Assembly: GCF_027594865.1 (NCBI RefSeq)
Contig: NZ_CP089391.1
Span: 2,324,501-2,388,500 of the forward strand
Length of the DNA stretch: 64,000 nucleotides
Reading direction: 5' to 3'
Origin: Bradyrhizobium xenonodulans
GTDB taxonomy: Bacteria; Pseudomonadota; Alphaproteobacteria; Rhizobiales; Xanthobacteraceae
Shown here: one piece after another, positions 17,596 to 25,929 of the stretch
Layout: each line of letters opens with the position of its first letter
Position numbering within the stretch: the first letter of the stretch is position 1
Position numbers and translations under genes: made by a program
The notes under the pieces: model-generated
What the model saw: the letters and a program-made list of their open reading frames with translations, nothing else
Told to the model about the DNA's origin: nothing
The model's database searches: none

Positions 17596-18778
17596 ACCCC
17601 GCTCCCCGGTCTCGCACCGGAAACTGGGCATCTTCGGCGTGGTGGCGCTGATCGCGGCAGGCCTCATCGTCGGCACCGGCATCCGCGCCCGCGAGGAGCA
17701 GGGCTCCAGGCTGAAGGAATGGACCGACGACCAGGCCGTTCCCAGCGTCGCGGTGACCCTGCCCAACGCCAAGACCCTCAACGCCACCCTCGATCTGCCG
17801 GGCCGGCTGGAAGCCTATTATCGCGCCCCGATCTTCGCCCGCGTGTCGGGCTACCTGAAGAGCTGGAGCGCCGACATCGGCGCGCGCGTCAAGGCCGGGC
17901 AGGTGATTGCCGAGATCGAGGCGCCCGACCTCGATCAGCAACTGCTTCAGGCCCGCGCCGACCTCGCCAGTCAGCAGGCCAGCGCCAGGCTGTCGGAAGC
18001 AACGCTGAACCGGCGCAAGACGCTGGTTGCCTCCAACTTCGTCTCCGCGCAGGAGATCGACGAGCGCACCGCCGATCTCTCCAACAAGAATGCGGCCGTC
18101 CATTCGGGGCAGGCCAATGTCGAGCGCCTGGAGGCGCTCGCCGGCTACAAGAAGATCACCGCGCCGTTCGAGGGCGTCGTGACCGCGCGCGACACCGATG
18201 TCGGCGCGCTGATCAATGCAGGCGGCGGCTCGGGCCCGGCGATGTTCGTGGTCTCCGACATCACCAAGCTGCGCGTCTACGTCAACGTGCCCCAGAATTA
18301 CGTGCCGGCGATCAAGATCGGCGCCAAGGCGACCATCGCGCTGCCGGAGTATCCGAACCGGACCTTCCAGGCGACGGTGGAAGCCTCCTCGCAAGCCGTC
18401 GACGTCGCCTCAGGCACCACGCGCATGCAGCTTGGGCTCGACAATTCTTCAGGCGAGCTGATGCCCGGCGGCTACGCCAGCGTGAAGCTGAACCTCCAGC
18501 GCGACTCCGCGCCGCTCAGCATTCCCGCCAGCGCACTGATCTTCAACGGCAGCGGCCTGCGCGTCGCGACGGTCGGGCCCGACGACAAGGTGCTGTTCAA
18601 GCCCGTGACCATCGCCCGCGATCTCGGTCGCGAGATTGAGCTCGCATCGGGGATCGCCGCGGACGACCGTGTCATTACCGCGCCGCCGGACGGTCTCTCC
18701 GATGGCGATGCGGTGCGTGTGGTCGGCGCCAAGAGCAAGCCCGCGACGGCGTCGGAGAAGCAGGCGCCGAGGAGTTAG
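17582..18778 (+). CDS. RND efflux periplasmic adaptor subunit (HlyD/MFP family)
   Basis: The 398-residue membrane-fusion protein has a single N-terminal helix (LGIFGVVALIAAGLIVGTGI, about 14-33), a lipoyl-like half motif (VSGYLKSWSADIGARVKAGQ) near 85-105, an alpha-hairpin around 120-185, the second lipoyl half with APFEGVVTARDTDVG near 196-212, and a beta-barrel. It starts inside the end of the permease gene (14-bp overlap), so the two are co-translated. It links the permease to an outer-membrane channel encoded elsewhere. The ATG at 17582 was preferred to upstream in-frame starts because it puts the helix at the N-terminus. Confidence 0.92.
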   Translation: MSPTEPRSPVSHRKLGIFGVVALIAAGLIVGTGIRAREEQGSRLKEWTDDQAVPSVAVTLPNAKTLNATLDLPGRLEAYYRAPIFARVSGYLKSWSADIGARVKAGQVIAEIEAPDLDQQLLQARADLASQQASARLSEATLNRRKTLVASNFVSAQEIDERTADLSNKNAAVHSGQANVERLEALAGYKKITAPFEGVVTARDTDVGALINAGGGSGPAMFVVSDITKLRVYVNVPQNYVPAIKIGAKATIALPEYPNRTFQATVEASSQAVDVASGTTRMQLGLDNSSGELMPGGYASVKLNLQRDSAPLSIPASALIFNGSGLRVATVGPDDKVLFKPVTIARDLGREIELASGIAADDRVITAPPDGLSDGDAVRVVGAKSKPATASEKQAPRS

Positions 18779-18806
18779 GGCGATCTCGTGCCCTGGAAGC
18801 AGGTCT

Positions 18807-18897
18807 CGTAGGGTGGGCAAAGGCGCTCTTGCGCCGTGCCGACGTCTTCTCATCAAATAGGCAAAACGTGGGCACGCTTCGCTTTGCCCACCCTACG
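18807..18897. repeat. Palindromic intergenic repeat, family C
   Basis: The element begins CGTAGGGTGGGCAAAG and ends CTTTGCCCACCCTACG, a perfect 16-bp terminal inverted repeat. Related copies are at 24857-24945, 30537-30625 and 51605-51693. It lies between convergent gene ends. Confidence 0.85.
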
Positions 18898-18901
18898 AAA
18901 G

Positions 18902-20401
18902 CTACGCCACCCGCCACTCCGGGACACCGTCCACCGCCATCGTGATCTCGCCGAGCGAGCCGACCGGCGTGCGGTCCATGTCGAGCAGATGCGCCAGCGT
19001 CGCTGTGTCGCTCGCCGGAATCCGCGCCAGCGTCCGCCGGTCATCGCCGGTTCGCAGCATCACGACGCCATGCTCGACATCGCCGCTACGGCCGTAGAGC
19101 ACCGTAAAGCTCTCGACCTTGCCCTTGCCGCGGGCCTCCGTGACGAACTCCGGCACCGCGCGCTTGTTGCGGTCGGCTTCGCCTTGCACGCTGGTCTCCT
19201 GCGCCAGCGCCTCGCGCGGCGACGTCTTCGCCACCACCAGCGCGTGGTGCTTGGTGACGAATCCGCCCTGGCCGTAGAGCAGGCCGAGCTTCGCGCCATC
19301 GCGCACGCGGCGGACCATCGCGCAGGCCGCATGCGTCATGTAGGTATTGAGCGGTGCGCCGAAGAAGGTGAGGCCGCCGGTCACGGTCGGCTGCACGTCA
19401 GGGCCCAAGCCGAGCGTCCGCCGCGCCATCTTGGGCACGCAGGGGAAGCAGCTGTAGAGCTCGATCGCGTCGAACGTTTTGCCGCCGGCGAGATCCATCA
19501 CCGCCTTCAACACCGCGTTCTGCGGATGGCTTTCATAGAACTGGTCGCGCAAGAGATAGTCGCGTGGCTCTTCCGCCGAGGCGCCGCCGAGCGGATAGAC
19601 GAGCTTGCTCTCGGAGATCCCGGCCGCGCGCGCCCTGGCGAGGCTGGTGAGCAGCAGCGCGCCGCCCATGTTGACGCTGGGGTTGGCGACCATGAGCTTG
19701 TTGTAGGGCCACGCGATCAGCCGGTTGTCCGCGGTCGGCGTCGTGATCTCCTCCGGCGCATAGCGCCGCTTCAGCCACGCGTTGGGGTTTTGCGCGGCGG
19801 CTTCCGAATAGCGCGACCACAGCGTGCCGGACTCTGCCATCGCCTCGCGCGGCGTCTGGCCCCAATGGGCGGAGGAGGCGGCCTCATAGAACGGATAGAC
19901 GGTGACGGGCCGGAACACGCCGAGCTTCACCGCCAGCGGCTTCTGGAACGCAGCGCCACGCTTGGGCTCCTCGACGTCATGCGCGAACGGTGTCCAAGGC
20001 AGCTTGACGCCGGCGCGCTCCGCCTTGGTGGCGGTCGACTGCGCCTCCGCGCCGCAGATTGCCGCCACGTTGCATTCACCACGCGCGATGCGCTTCGCTG
20101 CCTCGTGGATGTAGCGGATCGGGCTCTCGCCGCCGACCGGGCCGTAATGGCAATGTGCGGGCGAGACGCCGAGGCGTTGCGCCAATAGCTTTTCCGGGTC
20201 GCGATAGCGCCAGCTCAGGAAATTGACGACGTCGAGCGACTGCACCTCGCCAAGCAATTTTGCGCCGGCGTCCTGCTCGGCGCGGCGTAGCGCCTGTTCG
20301 AGCAGATCGAGCGGCTCGAGGCCCGCGGTAATCTCCTTGGGGCGGTCGACGATCTCGCCGATGCCGACGATGACGGGGATGCGGTCTGGGGAAACAGTCA
20401 T
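18902..20401 (-). CDS. Thiolase-like protein (type 1), lacking the usual nucleophilic Cys
   Basis: The 499-residue protein has a thiolase fold (residues about 1-390) plus an extra C-terminal beta-rich domain of about 100 residues (from roughly FTVLYGRSGDVEHG). This matches the thiolase-like protein type 1 layout with its additional C-terminal domain. Where thiolases carry the acyl-accepting cysteine, this protein reads YGPVGGESPIRYIHEAA near residues 86-102, with no cysteine. Such proteins in mycobacteria were reported without thiolase activity. The start ATG is at 20401. It shares strand and proximity with nitronate monooxygenase, with a repeat between. Calling it acetyl-CoA acetyltransferase would overstate the evidence. 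Confidence 0.82.
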   Translation of the reverse strand: MTVSPDRIPVIVGIGEIVDRPKEITAGLEPLDLLEQALRRAEQDAGAKLLGEVQSLDVVNFLSWRYRDPEKLLAQRLGVSPAHCHYGPVGGESPIRYIHEAAKRIARGECNVAAICGAEAQSTATKAERAGVKLPWTPFAHDVEEPKRGAAFQKPLAVKLGVFRPVTVYPFYEAASSAHWGQTPREAMAESGTLWSRYSEAAAQNPNAWLKRRYAPEEITTPTADNRLIAWPYNKLMVANPSVNMGGALLLTSLARARAAGISESKLVYPLGGASAEEPRDYLLRDQFYESHPQNAVLKAVMDLAGGKTFDAIELYSCFPCVPKMARRTLGLGPDVQPTVTGGLTFFGAPLNTYMTHAACAMVRRVRDGAKLGLLYGQGGFVTKHHALVVAKTSPREALAQETSVQGEADRNKRAVPEFVTEARGKGKVESFTVLYGRSGDVEHGVVMLRTGDDRRTLARIPASDTATLAHLLDMDRTPVGSLGEITMAVDGVPEWRVA

Positions 20402-20436
20402 TGTTATCGCTTCTTCACTCTCGCAGATATCTCCGA

Positions 20437-20533
20437 CCTCATCCTGAGGAGCCTGCGAAGCAGGCGTCTCGAAGGATGGGCCGCGGGCTCTCATGGTTCG
20501 AGACGGCGCTTGCGCGCCTCCTCACCATGAGGG
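20437..20533. repeat. Palindromic intergenic repeat, family A
   Basis: Same family as 3118-3212: starts CCTCATCCTGAGGAGC, has the inner GTCTCGAAGGATGGGCC segment, and ends CTCCTCACCATGAGGG. It lies between the nitronate monooxygenase and thiolase-like genes. Confidence 0.82.
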
Positions 20534-20540
20534 TCTACAA

Positions 20541-21674
20541 CTACTCCGTCACCAGCGCATTCATGTGCTCGACGGCTTCGGCAAACTCTTCCTTGAATTC
20601 CTGGACCACGGCGCCCGCCGACTTCACGCTGTCGATCAGGCCGACGCCCTGGCCGACGAAATAGCTGACGAGATCGCGCGCCTTGGCGTTGCCGGCGGCC
20701 GCGGCGCGGTCGATCGAGTTGAAGGCATCGCGGCTGATGATGCTCTGCAGCGGCATCGGCAGCGCGCCGGGGCTCTCCGGGGCGCGATCCCAGGCATCGG
20801 TCCAGACCGAGCGGAGCTGCCGCGCCGGCTTTCCCGTGCGCCCTTTCGAGCGGATCGCATCGCGTGAGGATGCTGCGATCATCTTCTCGCGAAAGATCTC
20901 CGTGGTCTCGGCCTCGACGGTTGCGAGCCAGACTGAGCCGGTCCAGGCACCGGCCGCGCCCATCGCCATGCAGGCGGCCATCTGCCGCCCCGTCATGATG
21001 CCGCCGGCCGCCAGCACCGGCACGTCGCGGACCTTTTTGATCGCCTTGATCACCTCCGGCACCAGCACCAGGGTCGAGACCTCGCCGCAATGGCCGCCGG
21101 CCTCGGTGCCCTGCACGACGAGAATGTCGACACCGGCAGCGACCTGGCGCAGCGCGTGCTCCTTGGCGCCGACGAGAGCGGCGACCGGCACGCCGTGCGT
21201 CTTGCCCATCTCGATCATCGCCTTCGGCGGCACGCCCAGCGCGTTGGCGATCAGCCGGATCGGATGGTTGAAAGACACCTCGAGCAGCTCCAGCGCCGTC
21301 TTGCCGTCGAACGGCTGCGGCCGGTCGTCGGCCACATCAGTCGTGGTCAGCTCGATATCGTATTTCTTCAGGAGGTCGCGCGTATAGGTGCGGTGCTGCT
21401 GCGGCACACGCGCCTCCAGGCTTTTCCAGGTGACGTCCTTCTCGCCCGCGGTCGAGATGTTTTCAGGGATCAGAACGTCGATGCCATAGGGCTTGCCGTC
21501 GACGTGATCGTCGATCCATGTCAGTTCGCGTTCGAGCGTCTCCGGCGTGTGCGCGGTCGCGCCCAGCACGCCAAAGCCGCCGGCGCGGCTGACGGCGGCG
21601 ACGACGTCGCGGCAATGGCTGAAGGCGAGCAGCGGGAATTCGATGCCCAGCATGTCGCAGATCGGCGATTTCAT
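20541..21674 (-). CDS. Nitronate monooxygenase (2-nitropropane dioxygenase family)
   Basis: The 377-residue FMN-dependent TIM-barrel flavoenzyme has the family features ICDMLGIEFPLLAF at the N-terminus, VQGTEAGGHCGE near residue 190 (flavin-phosphate and catalytic histidine region) and LAAGGIMTGRQMAACMAMGA near 225. Members oxidise alkyl nitronates such as propionate 3-nitronate. The ATG at 21674 is preceded by GGGAGAGAACC. The C-terminal region (from about 300) is longer than in minimal family members. Many bacterial members annotated this way are untested and some relatives are enoyl reductases, so the substrate is open. Confidence 0.86.
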   Translation of the reverse strand: MKSPICDMLGIEFPLLAFSHCRDVVAAVSRAGGFGVLGATAHTPETLERELTWIDDHVDGKPYGIDVLIPENISTAGEKDVTWKSLEARVPQQHRTYTRDLLKKYDIELTTTDVADDRPQPFDGKTALELLEVSFNHPIRLIANALGVPPKAMIEMGKTHGVPVAALVGAKEHALRQVAAGVDILVVQGTEAGGHCGEVSTLVLVPEVIKAIKKVRDVPVLAAGGIMTGRQMAACMAMGAAGAWTGSVWLATVEAETTEIFREKMIAASSRDAIRSKGRTGKPARQLRSVWTDAWDRAPESPGALPMPLQSIISRDAFNSIDRAAAAGNAKARDLVSYFVGQGVGLIDSVKSAGAVVQEFKEEFAEAVEHMNALVTE

Positions 21675-21943
21675 GGTTCTCTCCCGGCGGCCGTCGCGTT
21701 CTCGTTGCTTTCGTGGCGAAGCAAAGCGACGCGAGCCGATCGTCGCCGGCGATGCCACGCCGGATTCGATGGCGCATCTTGCGTGTAGACGTCGCGTGGC
21801 GCGCGCGGCCGCGCAGGCTGACCGACAGGCTGGGCTGCATGACGCCGGCGTGAGGCCCGCGCCGGGCGCAGACCGGGCAGGCCTTGTCATTCGCCATTTG
21901 CGGGCTAATTAATGCAGGCGCATCTTTCCGCCGGAGCCCCCGC

Positions 21944-22819
21944 ATGACCGACACCCCCGCCTACGTGCCGCCTAAGGTCTGGACCTGGAACAAGGAGAAT
22001 GGCGGGCAGTTCGCCAGCATCAACCGGCCCATTGCCGGTGCGACCCATGACAAGGAACTGCCGGTCGGCAAGCATCCTTTCCAGCTCTATTCGCTGGCGA
22101 CGCCGAACGGGGTGAAGGTCACCGTGATGCTGGAGGAGCTTTTGGCGCTCGGCCACAAGGGCGCCGAATACGACGCCTGGCTGATCAGGATCGGCAATGG
22201 CGACCAGTTCGGCAGCGGCTTTGTCGACATCAACCCGAACTCGAAGATTCCAGCGCTGGTGGATCGCTCCGGCCCCGAGCCGATCCGGGTGTTCGAGTCG
22301 GGCTCGATCCTGTTCTATCTCGCCGAAAAGTTCGGCGCCTTCCTGCCGAAGGACATCAGGACGCGAACTGAAGCGATGTCCTGGCTGTTCTGGCAGATGG
22401 GCAGCGCCCCCTATCTCGGCGGCGGCTTCGGCCACTTCTACGCCTATGCGCCGTTCAAGATCGAATACGCCATCGACCGCTTCGCGATGGAGGTCAAGCG
22501 CCAGCTCGACGTGCTCGACCGGCGCCTCGCGGACAACGAGTATCTCGCGGGCGACGAGTACACGATCGCCGACATGGCGGTGTGGCCCTGGTACGGCGCA
22601 CTCGCCAAGGGGCTGGTCTATGGCGCCGGCGAATTCCTGTCGGTGCAGGACTACAAGAACGTGCAGCGCTGGACCGACCAGATCGCCAAGCGTCCGGCCG
22701 TGAAGCGCGGCCGCATGGTCAACCGCGTCTCCGGCGATCCCGCCAGCCAGCTCCACGAGCGGCATGACGCGGGCGACTTCGACACCAAGACGCAGGACAA
22801 GGTCGCGCCAGCGTCTTAG
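21944..22819 (+). CDS. Glutathione S-transferase, YghU-like (disulfide-bond oxidoreductase type)
   Basis: The 291-residue protein has a thioredoxin-fold N-domain with LYSLATPNGVKVTVMLEEL (about 48-66), typical of YghU/YfcG-class GSTs that use a Thr-Pro-Asn start of the first helix instead of a catalytic Ser or Cys. An all-helical C-domain (from about 140) has GDEYTIADMAVWPW. The N-terminal extension (KVWTWNKENGGQFASINRP) is characteristic of YghU. ATG 21944 has CCGGAG upstream. These enzymes reduce disulfides or peroxides with glutathione. It is convergent with the acyl-CoA dehydrogenase at 22871. Confidence 0.9.
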   Translation: MTDTPAYVPPKVWTWNKENGGQFASINRPIAGATHDKELPVGKHPFQLYSLATPNGVKVTVMLEELLALGHKGAEYDAWLIRIGNGDQFGSGFVDINPNSKIPALVDRSGPEPIRVFESGSILFYLAEKFGAFLPKDIRTRTEAMSWLFWQMGSAPYLGGGFGHFYAYAPFKIEYAIDRFAMEVKRQLDVLDRRLADNEYLAGDEYTIADMAVWPWYGALAKGLVYGAGEFLSVQDYKNVQRWTDQIAKRPAVKRGRMVNRVSGDPASQLHERHDAGDFDTKTQDKVAPAS

Positions 22820-22820
22820 G

Positions 22821-22867
22821 GCGTTCTTCGCCTCTCCCCGCAAGCGGGGAGAGGGAAAAAAGAACGC
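22821..22867. terminator. Long inverted repeat between convergent genes
   Basis: Outer arms GCGTTCTT / AAGAACGC enclose a perfect 9-bp GC stem CCTCTCCCC / GGGGAGAGG with a GCAAGC loop. It sits exactly between the GST and acyl-CoA dehydrogenase stop codons, so it can fold in transcripts from either strand and probably acts as a bidirectional terminator. Confidence 0.6.
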
Positions 22868-22870
22868 ACA

Positions 22871-24148
22871 TCACGCCATGCTCAGCTCGTGGCGCCCGAC
22901 CACCATCCAGTGCACCTCGTCGGGACCATCCGCAAAACGCAGATGGCGGACGTCCTGATACATCTCGGCAAGCGGGGTCCAGTGCGAGATGCCGGTGGCG
23001 CCGTGCATCTGGATCGACTGGTCGATGATCTTGCAGGCGCGTTCCGGCACCATGGCCTTGACCATGGAGACCCAGACGCGGGCCTCCTTGTTACCGAGCA
23101 CGTCCATCGCCTTGGCGGCCTTCAGCACCATCAGCCGCATCGCCTCGATCTCGCAGCGCGCCTGCGCGATGATCTGCATGTTGCCGCCGAGATGGGCGAT
23201 CTTCTTGCCGAAGGCTTCGCGGGTGAGGCCACGCTGCACCATCAGGTCGAGCGCCTTCTCGGCCTTGCCGATGGTGCGCATGCAGTGATGGATGCGTCCC
23301 GGGCCGAGGCGGAGCTGCGAGATCTCGAAGCCGCGGCCTTCGCCGAGCAGCATGTTCTCCTTGGGCACGCGGACATTGTTGAAGCGCATGTGCATGTGGC
23401 CGCGCGGCGCGTGGTCCTGCCCGAACACGTACATGGGGCCGAGCACCTCGACGCCGGGCGTGTCGCGCGGCACCAGGATCTGCGACTGCTGCTTGCTCGG
23501 CGCCGCATCCGGATTGGTCTTCACCATCACGATGAGGATCTTGCAGCGGGGATCGCCGACGCCGGAGATGTAGTACTTCTCGCCGTTGATGACCCATTCG
23601 TCGCCGACGAGCTTGGCCGTGGTCGAGATGTTCTTGGCGTCGGAGGAGGCGACGTTCGGCTCGGTCATGACATAGGCCGAGCGGATCTCGCCGTTCATCA
23701 GCGGCTTCAGCCACTTCTCCTTCTGCTCCTTGGTGCCGACGCGCTCTAGCACCTCCATGTTGCCGGTATCGGGCGCCGAGCAGTTCATGGTCTCGGAGGC
23801 CAGCGGGCTTTTGCCGAGCTCGGAGGCGATATAGGCGTAGTCGAGATTCTTCAGGCCCTGGCCGGTCTCGTCATCGGGCAGGAAGAAGTTCCAGAGGCCT
23901 TCCTGCTTGGCCTTGTTCTTGGCCTTTTCCAGCACCTCGAGCTGCTTCGGCGTGAAGCTCCAGCGATCCTCCTTGCCTTCGCCGGCCTTGGCGAACTCGA
24001 TCGACATCGGCTCGACCGTCTCGCGGATGAACTTCCTGACGTGATCATAGAGCGGCCGGACCTGGTCCGACATGCGGAGATCGTTGAGCTCGTCGCCGGG
24101 ATTCAGGGTGTAGTTGGTGGTGCGGGGAATGTAGGTGTGTTTTGTCAT
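22871..24148 (-). CDS. Acyl-CoA dehydrogenase, ACAD10/11-like
   Basis: The 425-residue flavoprotein has the FAD/substrate motif AYVMTEPNVASSDAKNI near residue 160, INGEKYYISGVGDPRCK near 190, and a C-terminal DGPDEVHWMVVGRHEL instead of the EGxxE ending of short-chain dehydrogenases. That DGPDEVH ending marks the ACAD10/11-like branch, which in bacteria includes the levulinate-pathway enzyme LvaC that removes phosphate from 4-phosphoacyl-CoA. The ATG at 24148 follows GGGAGGAACG. It lies within 4 kb of an APH-fold phosphotransferase with a DUF6285 partner, which strengthens the LvaC-like reading. The family is certain; that specific reaction is inference. Confidence 0.9.
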   Translation of the reverse strand: MTKHTYIPRTTNYTLNPGDELNDLRMSDQVRPLYDHVRKFIRETVEPMSIEFAKAGEGKEDRWSFTPKQLEVLEKAKNKAKQEGLWNFFLPDDETGQGLKNLDYAYIASELGKSPLASETMNCSAPDTGNMEVLERVGTKEQKEKWLKPLMNGEIRSAYVMTEPNVASSDAKNISTTAKLVGDEWVINGEKYYISGVGDPRCKILIVMVKTNPDAAPSKQQSQILVPRDTPGVEVLGPMYVFGQDHAPRGHMHMRFNNVRVPKENMLLGEGRGFEISQLRLGPGRIHHCMRTIGKAEKALDLMVQRGLTREAFGKKIAHLGGNMQIIAQARCEIEAMRLMVLKAAKAMDVLGNKEARVWVSMVKAMVPERACKIIDQSIQMHGATGISHWTPLAEMYQDVRHLRFADGPDEVHWMVVGRHELSMA

Positions 24149-24322
24149 CGTTCCTCCCGTTTCGCTGAGATCGTGTTGGCCGCAAGAATAGTCGCAGCGC
24201 GACCAAAGTGCGAGCGCGCATTTTTCACGCGCACCATGCCACGTGATGGAATTTCGCGAGGTGTTTGAAATGTTGTTTGAACGGGGTGGGGAGTCCGCAG
24301 CGCCCGCGCCGCGTTCTCCGCC

Positions 24323-24424
24323 GTCATCGCCCGATTTATTCGGGCGATCCAGTATTCCGGAGACCGCAGTGATTGACTCGAGAGGCCGCGGTGTACTGGA
24401 TTCCCCGCTTTCGCGGGGAATGAC
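24323..24424. repeat. Palindromic intergenic repeat, family B
   Basis: Same family as 6551-6649: GTCATCGCCC at the left and GGGGAATGAC at the right, with inner GATCCAGTA / TACTGGAT. It occupies most of the gap between the acyl-CoA dehydrogenase start and the VOC gene end; nothing else is seen in 24149-24439. Confidence 0.82.
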
Positions 24425-24439
24425 AGCGACGGGTGTGGC

Positions 24440-24820
24440 TCAGTTCGGCAGCCGGTGCATTGCACAGATCTTGTTGCCGTCGAGATCGCGCAGGTAAGCG
24501 AGATAGAGCTTGCCGCCGGGGCCCTGGCGGATGCCGGGCGGATCCTCAATCGATGTCGCGCCGGCCGCGACTCCGGCCGTGTGCCACGCATCGACCTGCT
24601 CCGGCGAATTGGCGGCAAAGCCGATCGTGCCGCCATTCGCGCAGGTCGCCGGCTCGCCGTTGATCGGCTTCGACACCGAGAACACCCCGGTCTTGGTGAT
24701 GTAGAAGATGCGATGGCCGTCGACCCTGGCCGGGCGCACCTCGAGGGTGCTCAGCAGATTGTCATAGAAGGCCTTGGCCTTGTCGAGGTCGTTGGTGCCG
24801 ATCATCACGTGTGAGAACAT
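24440..24820 (-). CDS. VOC (glyoxalase/bleomycin resistance) family protein
   Basis: The 126-residue single-domain vicinal-oxygen-chelate protein begins MFSHVMIGTNDLDKAKAFYD, the usual N-terminal strand with its first metal-ligand histidine, and ends with YLAYLRDLDGNKICAMHRL, the usual C-terminal ligand region (where a glutamate is common, lysine-isoleucine-cysteine appears here). Two beta-alpha-beta modules fit the length. GAAGGGA lies 11 bp before the ATG at 24820. Activity cannot be assigned; methylmalonyl-CoA epimerase, glyoxalase or dioxygenase relatives share the fold. Confidence 0.85.
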   Translation of the reverse strand: MFSHVMIGTNDLDKAKAFYDNLLSTLEVRPARVDGHRIFYITKTGVFSVSKPINGEPATCANGGTIGFAANSPEQVDAWHTAGVAAGATSIEDPPGIRQGPGGKLYLAYLRDLDGNKICAMHRLPN

Positions 24821-24856
24821 TTGCCCATTCCCTTCTGCGCTCACAAGACAAGAAAC

Positions 24857-24945
24857 CGTAGGTGGGCAAAGCGCAGCGTGCCCACCACGGCAGTCGAGAA
24901 TGTTTCCGGTCGGCACGGCGCAAGAGCGCCTTTGCCCACCCTACG
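24857..24945. repeat. Palindromic intergenic repeat, family C
   Basis: Copy of the CGTAGG-TGGGCAAAG ... CTTTGCCCACCCTACG element (compare 18807-18897), with one base missing in the left arm. It is sited between two minus-strand genes. Confidence 0.82.
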
Positions 24946-24950
24946 ATGTC

Positions 24951-25730
24951 TCAAAACGCCGTATAGCCGCCGTCGATCACGAACGTATCGGCTGTGTGAT
25001 ACGACGACGTCTTGCTCATCAGGTACACCGCGATGCCGCCGAAATCGGCTGCCTCGCCGAAGCGCCGCACCGGAATGCGCGGCATCACATTGGCGACGAA
25101 CTTGTCGTTGGCCATCAGGCCCGAGGTCATGTCGCTCTTGATCCAGCCGGGCAGGATCGCATTCGCGGTGACGCCGTGGCGCGCCAGCTCGACGCCGAGC
25201 GCGCGCACCAGCGCGTTGATCGCCGCCTTGGTCGCCGCATAATGTTCGTTACGCGCGGTGCCGAAGATCGAAGCGAGGCTCGAGGTTGCCACCAGCCGGC
25301 CGAAGGGATCGCCGGCATTGGCGCGCTCGGTCATGTGCCTGGCGGCGGCCTGGAAGGCGTGAAACACGCCGTCGAGGTTGGTCGCGAACATCGTGCGCCA
25401 TTCCTCCTCGGTGCGCTCGACGAAGGAGCGCCGGCCGCCGCCGCCGATGCCGGCATTGGCAAAGCAGCCATCGACCCGGCCAAAGGTGTCGAGCGTGGCC
25501 TTCATCGCGGCATCGACCGAGGCCGGATCGGTGACGTCACAGACGCGCGCGTCGGCCTTGCCGGGAAGGCCGGCAAGGCTCGCGGCAGCAGCCTTGTTCT
25601 TGTCAGCATTGCGGCCCCAGATCGCGACATTGCAGCCCTGCGCCGCAAGCGCCTGCGCGATGCCGAGCCCGATGCCGCCATTGCCGCCGGTGATCACGGC
25701 GACGCGGCCGGAGAGGTCGAAAAGGTTCAT
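24951..25730 (-). CDS. SDR family oxidoreductase
   Basis: The 259-residue classical short-chain dehydrogenase has TGGNGGIGLGIA (about 13-24), NAGIGGGG near 90, the catalytic serine in ATSSLASIFG near 145 and YAATK near 159, and ends in VIDGGYTAF. The ATG at 25730 starts MNLFDLSGRV as family members do. It is divergent from the crotonase-phosphotransferase-DUF6285 operon across a 199-bp gap carrying a direct repeat. In a 4-hydroxyacid pathway it could reduce a 4-oxoacyl-CoA (LvaD role); otherwise a 3-hydroxyacyl-CoA dehydrogenase is plausible. Confidence 0.9.
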   Translation of the reverse strand: MNLFDLSGRVAVITGGNGGIGLGIAQALAAQGCNVAIWGRNADKNKAAAASLAGLPGKADARVCDVTDPASVDAAMKATLDTFGRVDGCFANAGIGGGGRRSFVERTEEEWRTMFATNLDGVFHAFQAAARHMTERANAGDPFGRLVATSSLASIFGTARNEHYAATKAAINALVRALGVELARHGVTANAILPGWIKSDMTSGLMANDKFVANVMPRIPVRRFGEAADFGGIAVYLMSKTSSYHTADTFVIDGGYTAF

Positions 25731-25748
25731 GGCGCGTTTCCTGTTTGC

Positions 25749-25781
25749 GGCAAGACAATTTGTTTTTGGCAAGACAATTTG
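25749..25781. promoter_or_regulatory. Tandem 14-bp direct repeat in a divergent promoter region
   Basis: GGCAAGACAATTTG occurs twice, at 25749-25762 and 25768-25781, separated by TTTTT (19-bp period, close to two helical turns). It lies 18 bp upstream of the SDR start and 150 bp upstream of the divergent crotonase operon. The spacing suits a dimeric regulator binding one face of DNA, but it could be a chance duplication. Confidence 0.4.
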
Positions 25782-25929
25782 GCATCGGGCGCATCAGCCG
25801 CTGCGCGCAAGATTGCTTGCTATGCTCCGAACACCATGGACAAGACCGCGCCAAAAATCAAATATGCGCCCCGGCAAAAACTAATTCCGGCCTGCGAAAC
25901 TGACACGGGCCGCAACGCACGAGGAAACC

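Noticed and set aside
13927..17787. Very long minus-strand open frame (about 1286 codons) antisense to the RND permease
   Set aside because: It is rich in His, Arg, Asp and Gly as expected for the complement of GC-rich codons, has no domain or start context, and lies opposite a certain gene.
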